Positions 25,771 to 34,574 of a stretch of DNA of 64,000 nucleotides are shown here, one piece after another. Each line of letters starts with the position of its first letter. Positions within the stretch are counted from its first letter, which is position 1. The notes below the pieces were generated by a model. That model worked only from the letters and a program-made list of their open reading frames with translations. It searched no databases and had not been told where the DNA came from. Source of the DNA: Effusibacillus pohliae DSM 22757 (GTDB lineage Bacteria > Bacillota > Bacilli > Tumebacillales > Effusibacillaceae). Both the position numbers and the translations under genes were made by a program. The DNA lies in contig NZ_AQXL01000133.1 in assembly GCF_000376225.1 (NCBI RefSeq), positions 96,524-160,523 on the forward strand, written 5' to 3'.

Positions 25771-25804
25771 TTGTTAACCGATTAAGATTGATGTAGTTGA
25801 CCAA
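25771..25804. promoter_or_regulatory. Candidate BirA (biotin repressor) operator
   Basis: TTGTTAACC (25771-25779) and AGTTGACCAA (25795-25804) form an imperfect inverted repeat with a 15-base spacer. This is similar to Firmicute BirA boxes (TTGTTAACC...GGTTAACAA). The right arm has mismatches. Confidence 0.45.
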
Positions 25805-25851
25805 CCGAATCATACCATGTGCACCTTTTGGTTGTGAAGAGAGGATTTTCG

Positions 25852-26709
25852 ATGATCGACGTGCAAAACGTAACCTATATATACCGCGACGGGACACGGA
25901 GAGTGCCCGCCCTGCGCGGCATCGACCTGCAGATCCGGCGGGGCGAATGGGTGGCGGTGACCGGTCCCAACGGATCGGGAAAATCGACCCTGGTGCACCT
26001 GCTCAACGGACTGGCGGTCCCGGCGGAAGGCCGGGTATCGGTGGCTGGCCTGGATCTGGCAGTGCCGGCGCACCGGGAACGGGTAAAGCAACATGTGCAG
26101 GTCGTGTTTCAAAATCCGGATGCGCAAACGGTCGGCACAACGCCAGCGGAAGACGTGGCGTTTGGCTTGGAGAACCGCGGCGTGCCACGGGAGGAGATGG
26201 AGAGCCGCGTCGAGCGGGCGCTGCGGCAAGTCGGGCTGCTGGACAAGCGGTTTGCACCGGTGTCCAGTTTGTCGGGCGGCCAGAAACAGCGGCTGGCGAT
26301 TGCGAGCTGTCTGGCGCTAGAACCGGATTGCCTGATTTTTGATGAAGCGACTTCGATGCTCGACCCGGCCGGGCGCCGGCAGATTTACGCGATCGCCCGT
26401 TCCCTGTGGGAATCGGGTGTCACGGTCGTCTGGATCACCCAGCGTTTGCCGGAACTGCTGGAGGCCGGTCGGATCGTTGTGTTGGAAGCCGGCCAGATTG
26501 TATACGGCGGGGATGCGCGGACGCTTTTTTACGATTCGGACATTCCGCAACGTTGCCAATGGGACGTGCCGCCGCTTGTCAAAATCGGCCTGTGGCTGAA
26601 ACAGCGCGGCCTGCCGCTGGAATCGCTGCCTCTGCGGGAGGAGGAGGTGGAGGAACTGCTATGCGCGTGGAGCTGTCAAACGCAGGATTTCGCTATGAAA
26701 AAGAGCTGA
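25852..26709 (+). CDS. ecfA1: ECF transporter ATPase A1
   Basis: 285-residue ABC ATPase: Walker A GPNGSGKSTL, Q-loop VFQNPDAQTVG, signature LSGGQKQRLAIA, Walker B CLIFDEATSMLDP. The switch-region histidine is replaced by Gln (WITQRLPE). The FQNPD motif and the long C-terminal region after VPPLVKIGLWLKQ are typical of EcfA/CbiO. ATG 25852 follows AGAGAGG. The gene overlaps the next by 49 bases. It energises vitamin uptake, here probably biotin via BioY. Confidence 0.9.
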   Translation: MIDVQNVTYIYRDGTRRVPALRGIDLQIRRGEWVAVTGPNGSGKSTLVHLLNGLAVPAEGRVSVAGLDLAVPAHRERVKQHVQVVFQNPDAQTVGTTPAEDVAFGLENRGVPREEMESRVERALRQVGLLDKRFAPVSSLSGGQKQRLAIASCLALEPDCLIFDEATSMLDPAGRRQIYAIARSLWESGVTVVWITQRLPELLEAGRIVVLEAGQIVYGGDARTLFYDSDIPQRCQWDVPPLVKIGLWLKQRGLPLESLPLREEEVEELLCAWSCQTQDFAMKKS

Positions 26710-28406
26710 TTTTGCAACATGTAGACCTGCAGATTCTACCGGGCAGCCTGACGCTGGTTTGCGGGCAAACGGGCAGCGGCAAGTCGACGTTGCTGCAATT
26801 GCTGGCCGGGCTGGAGACTCCGACAGAAGGCCGGATTCTGTATGCGGCCAGGTCGGGAAAGCTGGCGGTACGGGTGGACGATCAGAGGGATGCGGGCGGT
26901 CCGCATGCTGCGGGCGAGTCGGTGGTTCTCGATCGTCGCTTGGCCTGTGAGCGGATCGCGATCGTGTTTCAGATGCCGGAAACGCAGCTGTTTGCAGCCA
27001 CGGTGCGAGAAGATGTCGGGTACGGATTGAAATTGCGGAAAGTGCCGCAGGAGGAACGGATGCGGCGGGTGGCAGCGGCGTTGCGGGCAGTGGGGCTCGA
27101 GCCGTCCGAATTTCTGGAGCGATCGCCTTTTTTGTTGAGCGGCGGCGAAAAACGGCGGGTGGTACTGGCTGGTGCGCTTGTTCTGCAGCCGGAAGTCCTC
27201 TTGCTCGACGAACCGACAGCCGGGCTCGATCCGCAGGCGCAGCGCGAGTTGCTGGAAGTGATCGTCCGGCTGCGGCAAACGGGGGTTACATTGGTCGTGG
27301 CGACGCACGATCTCGATTTGTTTTTCCCGTTGGCCGATCAGGTGGTCGTGCTGCAAAAAGGGCGGGTCGCGTTCGCGGGTTCGGTGAGGGAACTCGCGGC
27401 ACAGCCGGATTTGTTGGAAAACGCCGGCCTGCAACCGCCGTTTGTCGCACGCATCGCCTATCGCTTGCGAAAAAAAGGACTCGATCTGGGAAATCCGCTG
27501 ACTGTTGAGGAGTTGCTCGGGCGGCTGGAGGATTTTACCGCAGGCTGCGTGCCGTTTGATTCGCCTGCGCCCTCGTCGATAACAACGCCATCGTTGGCAG
27601 CGCGATCGCCTGCAGCACCATGGCCGGCGACGCGCAGCTTTCCGCCATTGCCCGTCGAATCGCCGATTCACCGGCTCGATCCACGCATGAAATGGTTTGC
27701 GATGATCGCTCTTTCGTTCGCCTGTCTCAACGTAACCGGTGGAATCGGACTGGCGGTGTCGCTTGGGGTTGTGATCGCCCTTTTCTGGTTGGCAGGCGTT
27801 TCGTGGCGCAAAACGCGGGCGTTTTTGCGTCCGTTTTGGCTGATGTTTCTGTTGTTGCTGGCGGTGTCGGCGATCACTCTCAACCATCCGGACGTACCGC
27901 TGTTCGGCCCGGTCGGTTTCAGCTGGCAAGGAGCGGCATCTGGCGGTTTGGGCGTCGCCCGTTTTCTGCTGGTGATTCTGCTCGGATTGCTGTTTACCGA
28001 GACGACCACCGGCACACCCTTGCGGGAAGGGTTCGAATGGGCGATTCGTCCGCTCCGGAAGGTGAAGGTGCCGACCCGGGACCTGTCCCTGGCTGTTTCG
28101 ATTGCGCTGCAGTTTGTCCCCTGGATTTTGCAGAAAATCGGGCAGCTGCAAAAAGCGCTTGCGGCAAGGGGGCAAGCGCCCATCGGCTGGCGCAAATGGA
28201 CGCCGCGCCAGATTTCCGTACTGGTGGTGCCGCTGCTGATCTCCTTGCTGAAAATGGGCGACGAGTTGGCGACTGCCATCGAATCGCGCGGCTACGACAG
28301 GCAAGCGGAACGCACCGCCTGGCACCCGCTGGAGTGGAACCGCAGTGATTCGCTCGCTTTGGTGGTGACAGCGGCGATCGCCGGTTTTATCTGGTGGCTC
28401 GGATAG
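26661..28406 (+). CDS. EcfA2-EcfT fusion: ECF ATPase joined to the transmembrane coupling protein
   Basis: A single 581-residue frame. Residues ~1-285 are an EcfA2 ATPase: Walker A GQTGSGKST, signature LLSGGEKRRVVLAG, Walker B VLLLDEPTAGLDP, H-loop VATHDLD. A ~35-residue insertion (VDDQRDAGGPHAAGES region) lies before the Q-loop FQMPETQLFAATV. A Pro/Ala/Ser-rich linker (~300-335) leads to residues ~335-581, a complete EcfT with coupling motifs KALAARGQ and AIESRGYD. Such domains are normally separate genes. No stop or start lies between them. ATG 26661 sits after GGAGGTGGAGG, inside ecfA1. Confidence 0.88.
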   Translation: MRVELSNAGFRYEKELILQHVDLQILPGSLTLVCGQTGSGKSTLLQLLAGLETPTEGRILYAARSGKLAVRVDDQRDAGGPHAAGESVVLDRRLACERIAIVFQMPETQLFAATVREDVGYGLKLRKVPQEERMRRVAAALRAVGLEPSEFLERSPFLLSGGEKRRVVLAGALVLQPEVLLLDEPTAGLDPQAQRELLEVIVRLRQTGVTLVVATHDLDLFFPLADQVVVLQKGRVAFAGSVRELAAQPDLLENAGLQPPFVARIAYRLRKKGLDLGNPLTVEELLGRLEDFTAGCVPFDSPAPSSITTPSLAARSPAAPWPATRSFPPLPVESPIHRLDPRMKWFAMIALSFACLNVTGGIGLAVSLGVVIALFWLAGVSWRKTRAFLRPFWLMFLLLLAVSAITLNHPDVPLFGPVGFSWQGAASGGLGVARFLLVILLGLLFTETTTGTPLREGFEWAIRPLRKVKVPTRDLSLAVSIALQFVPWILQKIGQLQKALAARGQAPIGWRKWTPRQISVLVVPLLISLLKMGDELATAIESRGYDRQAERTAWHPLEWNRSDSLALVVTAAIAGFIWWLG

Positions 28407-28450
28407 AGGTGAAATGATCGGATAGAGCGAAACAGAAGGAGGGATCGCGA

Positions 28451-30049
28451 ATGACGACCCTTTTTGTCAATGGGCGGATCTATACCATGGAGAGGCCCGG
28501 ATCGTGCTATGCAACTGCGGTGGCGGTGCAGGAAGGGCGGATCGTCGCGGTGGGAGATACGGAGGAGATCAAGCTGCAATTGGGACGGGCCGGGACACGA
28601 GTCATTGACTTGGAAGGCGCCGCCGTTATCCCCGGGCTGATCGATAACCACTTGCATTTGGCGAGCTGCGGGATGAAACTGGCGATGCTCGATTTGTCGG
28701 ATGCGGCCGATTCGCGGGAGATGCTGCTCGCATTGCGAAGATGGGCGGAAAAAACGTCTGCCGGTGAGTGGATTGTCGGAATCGGGTGGAACGAAAACCG
28801 GTTTGCCGACAAACGGATTCCGACGATTGCGGAACTGGACGAAGCGGCACCGAATCATCCCGTTTTGCTGACCCGCATTTGCAACCATGTGTACCTGGCG
28901 AATTCGCTTGCGTTTGCGCGGGCGGGCATCACCCGCGAGACGGCCGATCCGGCGGGCGGCGCATACGGCCGGGATACCGCCGGCAACCTGAACGGACTGG
29001 TTTACGAAAATGCGAGTCAGCCGTTGCGGGACGCGATTCCGAAACCCGGCTACCAGGAACTGAAAGGGATGCTGCGCCGGAGCATCCAACACGCGCTGGC
29101 CAGCGGATTGACCTCGGTGCATACCGAGGATGTCCGCGAACTGGGCAGCTTCGCCGACGCCTGGCGGATGTTCCGGGAATTGGTGGTGGGAGAGAATCTG
29201 CGGTTGCGCAGCAATCTGCTGATTTACCACCCGCACCTGCCGGAGCTTCGGGAATTGGGACTGACGACCGGCGATGGGGATGAGTGGGTGTCGGTCGGCG
29301 CCCTGAAAATTTTTGCAGACGGAGCGCTGGGCGGACGTACGGCGCTGCTGTCGAGATCCTATGCCGATGCACCGGGCACATACGGAACGGCGATCCACAC
29401 CCGGGAGGAATTGAACGAGATTGCGGCCAAAGCGCGGGCGCACGGGATGCCGGTTGCGGTGCATGCGATCGGGGATGCCGCAGCCGACCTGGCACTGACA
29501 GCGATGGAACAAAATCCCCTCCCCGCTCACCGGCACCGGCTGATCCACGCGCAGGTGTTGCGGCCGGAGCAAATCGAACGGATGCGGCGATTGGGAGGCC
29601 GGTTGGCGGTGGATATCCAGCCGCGGTTTGTGGCAAGCGATTTCCCTTGGGTGCAGGAACGAATCCCGGCGGAATGGCTGCCCACTTGCTACGCCTGGAA
29701 AACCCTGTTGGATGCAGGCTTGCTGTGCGGTGGCGGCTCGGATGCGCCAATCGAACCGATCGACCCGCTGCTCGGTTTGCACGCCGCCGTGACGCGCAAG
29801 CGGCCGGGCAAGACGCACGACGAGTACCAACCGGAGCAAAAATTGACCATCCAGCAGGCGGTCAGGCTGTTCACGCTGGGCGGCACGTACGCCACCCGGG
29901 AAGAAGCGGTGAAAGGGACGATTGCGCCGGGCAAGTACGCCGACCTGACTGTGCTCGACCGCGACATCTTCGCTGATCATCCGGACGTACTGCTCGAAAC
30001 CAACGTGATCCGTACAGTAATCGGCGGAGAAACGGTGTATGAAAAATAA
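28451..30049 (+). CDS. YtcJ-like amidohydrolase
   Basis: 532 residues in the metal-dependent amidohydrolase superfamily: N-terminal beta-sandwich (FVNGRIYTM), metal motif GLIDNHLHLAS, KIFADGALGGRTALL, AVHAIGDAAADLAL and the late GGGSDAPIEPIDPL. The C-terminal PGKYADLTVLDRD closes the sandwich. YtcJ-type enzymes hydrolyse amide-like bonds of largely unknown substrates. GAAGGAGG precedes ATG 28451. It may be in the ECF operon (44 bases downstream), but its own function looks unrelated. Confidence 0.85.
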   Translation: MTTLFVNGRIYTMERPGSCYATAVAVQEGRIVAVGDTEEIKLQLGRAGTRVIDLEGAAVIPGLIDNHLHLASCGMKLAMLDLSDAADSREMLLALRRWAEKTSAGEWIVGIGWNENRFADKRIPTIAELDEAAPNHPVLLTRICNHVYLANSLAFARAGITRETADPAGGAYGRDTAGNLNGLVYENASQPLRDAIPKPGYQELKGMLRRSIQHALASGLTSVHTEDVRELGSFADAWRMFRELVVGENLRLRSNLLIYHPHLPELRELGLTTGDGDEWVSVGALKIFADGALGGRTALLSRSYADAPGTYGTAIHTREELNEIAAKARAHGMPVAVHAIGDAAADLALTAMEQNPLPAHRHRLIHAQVLRPEQIERMRRLGGRLAVDIQPRFVASDFPWVQERIPAEWLPTCYAWKTLLDAGLLCGGGSDAPIEPIDPLLGLHAAVTRKRPGKTHDEYQPEQKLTIQQAVRLFTLGGTYATREEAVKGTIAPGKYADLTVLDRDIFADHPDVLLETNVIRTVIGGETVYEK

Positions 30050-30084
30050 CCGGATAGAAAAAATTGAATCGAAATTTATACAGA

Positions 30085-30115
30085 AAGGGCACCGTTAAGG
30101 GTGCCCTTATTGATT
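30085..30115. terminator. Bidirectional terminator between the amidohydrolase gene and pckA
   Basis: AAGGGCACC (30086-30094) pairs with GGTGCCCTT (30101-30109) around GTTAAG, followed by ATTG. On the other strand CTTTCTG follows. Confidence 0.65.
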
Positions 30116-30126
30116 GCCATACGACG

Positions 30127-31707
30127 TTACTCCGTCGGCCCTGCAGCGCGGATTTCCGCCGGCACATCGGCGAATTTTTCGAAGTTCTTGGCGAAGCGGG
30201 CTGCCAACTCACGCGCTTTTGCATCGTATGCGTCCTTGTCGGCCCACGTGTTGCGCGGATTGAGCAGTTCGCCCGGTACGCCTTCCACCCGGTCGGGCAC
30301 CAACACGCCAAAAATCGGATCGGCTGCAAACGTCGCCTGTTCGATGCTGCCGGTAATCGCCGCTGTCACCATTGCCCGCGTATAGGCGAGATTCATCCGT
30401 TTGCCAACACCGTACGGACCGCCCGACCAGCCGGTGTTAACCAGGTAGACGCGGACGTTGTGCGAGTCGATTTTTTCGCCCAGCATTTCGGCGTAGACGC
30501 TCGGCCGCAGCGGCAAAAACGGGGCGCCAAAGCAGGTCGAAAACGTCGCTTCCGGTTCGGTCACTCCCCGTTCGGTCCCTGCCAGTTTGGACGTGTAACC
30601 GGACAGGAAGTGGTACATCGCCTGCTCTTTCGTCAGCTTCGAAATCGGCGGCAGTACGCCGAACGCATCGGCTGTCAGGAACAGGATCACCTGCGGATGG
30701 CCGGCGACGCCGGGGATGACCGCACCCGGGATGTAGTCGATCGGATAGGCGGCGCGCGTATTTTCCGTCAGTGTTCCATCGTCGTAGTCGGCGACGCGGG
30801 TTTTCGGATCGAGCACCACATTTTCCAGCACGGAGCCGAAGCGGATCGCGTTCCAGATTTGCGGCTCTTTTTCTTCGGACAGGCCGATGCATTTCGCGTA
30901 ACACCCGCCTTCAAAGTTGAAGATTCCGCGCTTCGACCACCCGTGCTCGTCATCACCGATCAGGCGGCGGTTCGGATCGGCGGACAGGGTCGTTTTGCCG
31001 GTGCCGGACAGGCCGAAAAACAGCGCCACATCCCCTTTTTTCCCGACGTTGGCCGAACAGTGCATCGGAAATACGCCCTGGAACGGCAACAGGTAGTTGA
31101 GCACGCTGAAGATCGATTTTTTCATCTCGCCGGCATATTCGGTTCCGCCGATCAACGCCACTCGTTTTTCAAAGGAAAGCGCGATGAATGTTTCCGAATG
31201 GGTGCCATCCAGGCTGGGATCCGCTTTCAGGCCGGGAATTGAAATCACCGTAAACTGCGGTTGGTGTTCTTCCAGTTCCTCCTGTGTCGGTCGGACGAAC
31301 AGCTGGTGAACAAACAGATTATGCCATGCATATTCATTGATCACGCGGATGGGCAAGCGGTAAGTCTCGTCCGCTCCGGCAAATCCGTCAAACACAAACA
31401 GTTCCCTGTCTTTCAGGTAGTCGAGCGCCCGCTGACAAAGCCGTTCAAATTGCGCCGGCGCCATCGGCTGGTTGACAGAACCCCAGGCGATGTGGTCATG
31501 CACGGACGGTTCGTCGACGATAAACTTGTCCTTTGGTGAGCGGCCGGTGTATTTGCCGGTGGTTGCACGAAAAGCGCCGGAAGAGGCGAGGATTCCTTCG
31601 TTCCGGGAGAGAGCGGCTTCCACCAACTCTGCGACGGACAAATTGTGATATACCCGTTCCGATTGCAAAATATCCTTCAATTCAACCGTATAAGCGTTCG
31701 CTTTCAT
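30127..31707 (-). CDS. pckA: Phosphoenolpyruvate carboxykinase (ATP)
   Basis: 526 residues, the ATP-dependent enzyme converting oxaloacetate to PEP in gluconeogenesis. Visible motifs are the substrate loop [14 protein letters not shown] signature [28 protein letters not shown] (P-loop kinase-1a) and LIGDDEHGW (kinase-2). ATG 31707 is preceded by TGAGGA. A good promoter with an inverted repeat over its -35 lies upstream, so expression is probably repressed under glycolytic conditions by a protein binding there. Confidence 0.96.
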   Translation of the reverse strand: MKANAYTVELKDILQSERVYHNLSVAELVEAALSRNEGILASSGAFRATTGKYTGRSPKDKFIVDEPSVHDHIAWGSVNQPMAPAQFERLCQRALDYLKDRELFVFDGFAGADETYRLPIRVINEYAWHNLFVHQLFVRPTQEELEEHQPQFTVISIPGLKADPSLDGTHSETFIALSFEKRVALIGGTEYAGEMKKSIFSVLNYLLPFQGVFPMHCSANVGKKGDVALFFGLSGTGKTTLSADPNRRLIGDDEHGWSKRGIFNFEGGCYAKCIGLSEEKEPQIWNAIRFGSVLENVVLDPKTRVADYDDGTLTENTRAAYPIDYIPGAVIPGVAGHPQVILFLTADAFGVLPPISKLTKEQAMYHFLSGYTSKLAGTERGVTEPEATFSTCFGAPFLPLRPSVYAEMLGEKIDSHNVRVYLVNTGWSGGPYGVGKRMNLAYTRAMVTAAITGSIEQATFAADPIFGVLVPDRVEGVPGELLNPRNTWADKDAYDAKARELAARFAKNFEKFADVPAEIRAAGPTE

Positions 31708-31759
31708 GCAATTCCTCAGATCCTTTCTCCGGATATAGGGTGAACCTGTACTGGTTACG

Positions 31760-31788
31760 ATTGTAATATAATATGTCATATTCATCAA
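31760..31788 (-). promoter_or_regulatory. pckA promoter
   Basis: On the minus strand TTGATG, 17 bases, TACAAT. The -35 overlaps the 20-bp inverted repeat at 31786-31805. Confidence 0.65.
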
Positions 31789-31805
31789 TTAGTACATACT
31801 AATTG
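31786..31805. promoter_or_regulatory. Perfect inverted repeat upstream of pckA
   Basis: CAATTAGTA-CA-TACTAATTG: two perfect 9-bp arms. Touching the -35 of pckA, it is a candidate operator for a gluconeogenesis regulator (a CcpN-like role is possible, but the sequence is not a match I can confirm). Confidence 0.55.
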
Positions 31806-31941
31806 ATTTTTTGGCGAATGTGTGAACGATTATGGGTTCGGCTGTAACCGATTTTTGGCAAGTGTCGTCTGTAGTGTGAGACAACAAACGGGAGGTTATG
31901 TCGGACGCGTAAAAAATTGCAATCCGGCAGCAGGAATCCGA

Positions 31942-31970
31942 TTAATAATACCAAATTTTCATAGTATACT
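31942..31970 (+). promoter_or_regulatory. Weak promoter candidate for the acyl-CoA ligase gene
   Basis: TTAATA (31942), 17 bases, TATACT (31965-31970), 36 bases before the GTG start. Confidence 0.4.
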
Positions 31971-32006
31971 TTATTTTGTGAACTATATGAGGGGAGGAAG
32001 AGGATC

Positions 32007-33569
32007 GTGTTGCTGACCACACCATTTTTGAATACGGTGCAAAATCGGGCGGGCAAGCTGGCGATCATTGACGGCGATGTCAGACTGACGTACGGAGAAT
32101 TTGGGGAGCGGGTGAAGCGGTTGGCCGGCCGGCTGCAGGCGATGGGCGTCGAAAAAGGTGACCGGATCGGCCTGCTGATGCTGAACAGTTTTCGCTATCT
32201 GGAGATTTATTATGCCAGCTTTTTGCTGGGGGCGGTCGTGGTGCCGCTGAATATTCGGCTGGCGGCGCCGGAAATTTCGTTTATTTTGCAGGATGCGGGA
32301 ACGAAAGTGCTGTTCTTCCACCGCGAGTTTCTGCCGGTGGTGTTGCAACTGCGACCGGAATTGCTGTCGATTGAACAGTATATTTTGGCGGAAGACACAC
32401 CTGTGACGGACTCAAATGCCGTTTGTTATGAGGACCTGGTGAGCCAGCCGGCCGGGTTGCGGCTACCGGAGCTGCACGAGGACGATTTGGCTGGTATTTT
32501 TTACACGGGAGGCACGACCGGATTGCCGAAAGGCGTGATGCTGACGCACAAAAATCTGGCGGTCAACGCCTACCAGGTGGCGCTGGCTATCGGATACCGG
32601 AGCGACGACATCTATCTGCACGCGGCGCCGATGTTCCATCTGGCGGATGGTGCGAGCACGTTTGCGGTGACGATGGTGGGAGGCGCCCACGCCCACATCC
32701 GCTCGTTCGAGCCGAAACGGGTCGCGGAGACGATCGAGCGGGAAAAAGTCACGGCCGTTCTGTTGGTGCCGACGATGATCAACATGGTGGTCAACCATCC
32801 GGAGATCGGCAACTGCGATCTGTCCTCGCTGCGCAAGCTGCTCTACGGCGCTTCGCCGATTCCCGCCGAACTGCTGAAAAAAGCGATCTCCGTTCTGGGA
32901 TGCGAGTTCTATCAGGCGTACGGAATGACGGAAGCGGCGCCCGTTTTGACTGTGATGATGCCGGAGCATCATGTGGTCGATGGAGATGAGCGGGAGACAC
33001 GGCGGCTGTCTGCTTGCGGGCAGCCGGTGTACCATGTGGAGCTGAAAATCGTCGATCCGGAGGGCAACGAGCTGCCATACGGCGCAGTCGGCGAACTGAT
33101 CGCCCGTGCACCGAACATTATGAAAGGCTACTGGAACCGTCCGGAAGAGACGGCCGCCGCGCTGCGGGACGGCTGGTACTGGAGCGGTGACATGGCGGCG
33201 ATGGACGAAGACCGGTTCGTCTACATCGTCGACCGCAAGAAGGATATGATTATCACCGGCGGCGAAAATGTGTACTCGGTGGAAGTGGAGAATGTGATTT
33301 ACCAGCACCCGGCTGTGCTGGAGGCGGCGGTGATCGGGGTTCCGGATGAAACGTGGGGCGAGGCGGTGAAAGCGGTCGTTGTCACGAAACCGGGCCACAG
33401 CCTAACGGAGGAGAAACTGATCCGGCATTGCCGGGAAAAATTGGCCAACTATAAAGTGCCGAAGTCGGTCGATTTTGTCGATGCACTGCCAAAATCGGGC
33501 GCAGGAAAGATCCTGAAACGAACACTGCGGGACCAATATTGGCAAGGAAAGGAGCGTCAGGTGCAGTAG
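32007..33569 (+). CDS. Long-chain-fatty-acid--CoA ligase family protein
   Basis: 520 residues, complete ANL-superfamily enzyme: AMP loop YTGGTTGLPKGVMLTH, acyl pocket region YGMTEAAPVL, hinge/aspartate WYWSGDMA, GGENVYSVEVENVI and the C-terminal catalytic lysine in PKSGAGKILKR. It activates a carboxylic acid to its CoA thioester. GTG 32007 follows GAGGGGAGGAAGAGG. It is the closest intact relative in this window of the truncated ligase at 24096. The substrate is likely a medium or long fatty acid, not certain. Confidence 0.9.
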   Translation: MLLTTPFLNTVQNRAGKLAIIDGDVRLTYGEFGERVKRLAGRLQAMGVEKGDRIGLLMLNSFRYLEIYYASFLLGAVVVPLNIRLAAPEISFILQDAGTKVLFFHREFLPVVLQLRPELLSIEQYILAEDTPVTDSNAVCYEDLVSQPAGLRLPELHEDDLAGIFYTGGTTGLPKGVMLTHKNLAVNAYQVALAIGYRSDDIYLHAAPMFHLADGASTFAVTMVGGAHAHIRSFEPKRVAETIEREKVTAVLLVPTMINMVVNHPEIGNCDLSSLRKLLYGASPIPAELLKKAISVLGCEFYQAYGMTEAAPVLTVMMPEHHVVDGDERETRRLSACGQPVYHVELKIVDPEGNELPYGAVGELIARAPNIMKGYWNRPEETAAALRDGWYWSGDMAAMDEDRFVYIVDRKKDMIITGGENVYSVEVENVIYQHPAVLEAAVIGVPDETWGEAVKAVVVTKPGHSLTEEKLIRHCREKLANYKVPKSVDFVDALPKSGAGKILKRTLRDQYWQGKERQVQ

Positions 33570-33677
33570 CCAAGCCCTGCCGCAGTCTGAAACCCGCCCG
33601 GGCAGAGGGGGTGCAGAACGGCTCGTTGGACTCGCAGTGAATACCGCGATTTGATAGGGTGGAGATGAGGTCACAGC

Positions 33678-34166
33678 ATGCACTACGTATTTGTCTATGG
33701 CACTTTGCGGTCGGGGCAGAAGTACCACTCTTTGGTGAAGAAATTTGTCGTCACCGTCAAACCGGCATTTGTGCAGGGCAGATTGTACCATTTACGGGAG
33801 GGGTACCCGGCATTGGTTTTGGCTCGCGACCTGCCCCGTGCGGAGGCGGACGGACCGCAGCCTGCCGGGGGAGACAACGGCCGGACTGTCCGGGTGGCGG
33901 TCGCCGTCACACGAGTTCGAGGCGATCTGTTGGGCTTTGCCGATTTGAAGCCGGTGCTGCCGATCCTCGATGAGCTGGAAGACTACTATGGTCCGGGCGA
34001 TCCGCGGAATTTATATGAACGTGTGACGGTTTGGGCGGCAGCCGGCGGCGGGCGCCGGGTGAGGAGCCTGGTGTACGCGTTCCCTTCCGGCAAACTCGGC
34101 TGGTTGGAGCGACATGCAATCCCGATTCCGGGCGGCGATTGGGTGAAATGGAAAGCCGGGCGGTGA
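33678..34166 (+). CDS. AIG2-like gamma-glutamylcyclotransferase family protein
   Basis: 162 residues. The N-terminus HYVFVYGTLRSGQKYHSL is the hallmark of the AIG2/GGCT-like fold, with the YGTLR substrate loop. LDELEDYYGPGDPRNLYERV carries the acidic catalytic position. The middle (DGPQPAGGDNGR) is an insertion compared with the shortest members. It probably acts on gamma-glutamyl compounds in the cytoplasm. The start ATG is at 33678 after GAGGTCAC. Confidence 0.8.
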   Translation: MHYVFVYGTLRSGQKYHSLVKKFVVTVKPAFVQGRLYHLREGYPALVLARDLPRAEADGPQPAGGDNGRTVRVAVAVTRVRGDLLGFADLKPVLPILDELEDYYGPGDPRNLYERVTVWAAAGGGRRVRSLVYAFPSGKLGWLERHAIPIPGGDWVKWKAGR

Positions 34167-34266
34167 CTTCCAGCGGCATATTTTGCGATTCCCCGTTGGC
34201 TGCCCGGTTCGCCGAAACCCGGGGCCGCGTACTATATCCGAAAAAGCATTCGGGAGGCGAACGCAG

Positions 34267-34561
34267 GTGCGCACAAAACGGCGGCGTTTGGCAGCGGACA
34301 CCCCATTTTCTCCCTCTTATTACATCGTGCAAGGACGCCAAGGGGGGTCGGTCTGTTTGGTCACCGGCGGCATTCACGGCCGGGAAATCGCGGGGATTTC
34401 CGTATAAGGCAAACGAGAAGCCGCTCCATCCCCTGGCAGCCGGGCTGTTGGGATACCCCGCTGTCACGGTGGAAACTTCGATGAATCTGCTGCTGGCCGA
34501 TCGCGTCCGCTATCAGATGCGCATCGTTCGCTATTTTTTGCGCGAAATCGGCTTGGTGTGA
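34267..34561 (+). pseudogene. M14-like succinylglutamate desuccinylase/aspartoacylase gene with internal deletion
   Basis: GTG 34267, behind GGGAGGCG, opens a normal N-terminus of this zinc enzyme family (PSYYIVQGRQGGS, LVTGGIHGREIAGISV with the first zinc-binding His and Glu) that stops at TAA 34405-34407. The C-terminus of the same family (LLGYPAVTVETSMNLLLADR, VRYQMRIVRYFLREIG) follows in another frame and ends at 34561. The central ~150 residues are missing. An internal deletion has fused the two ends out of frame. Confidence 0.7.
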
Positions 34562-34574
34562 GGGGTGATCCAAT

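Noticed and set aside
26736..28325. 529-codon minus-strand frame
   Set aside because: Antisense to the EcfA2-EcfT fusion, no homology and shadow-type composition.
30064..31242. 392-codon plus-strand frame
   Set aside because: Antisense to pckA, whose identity is certain.
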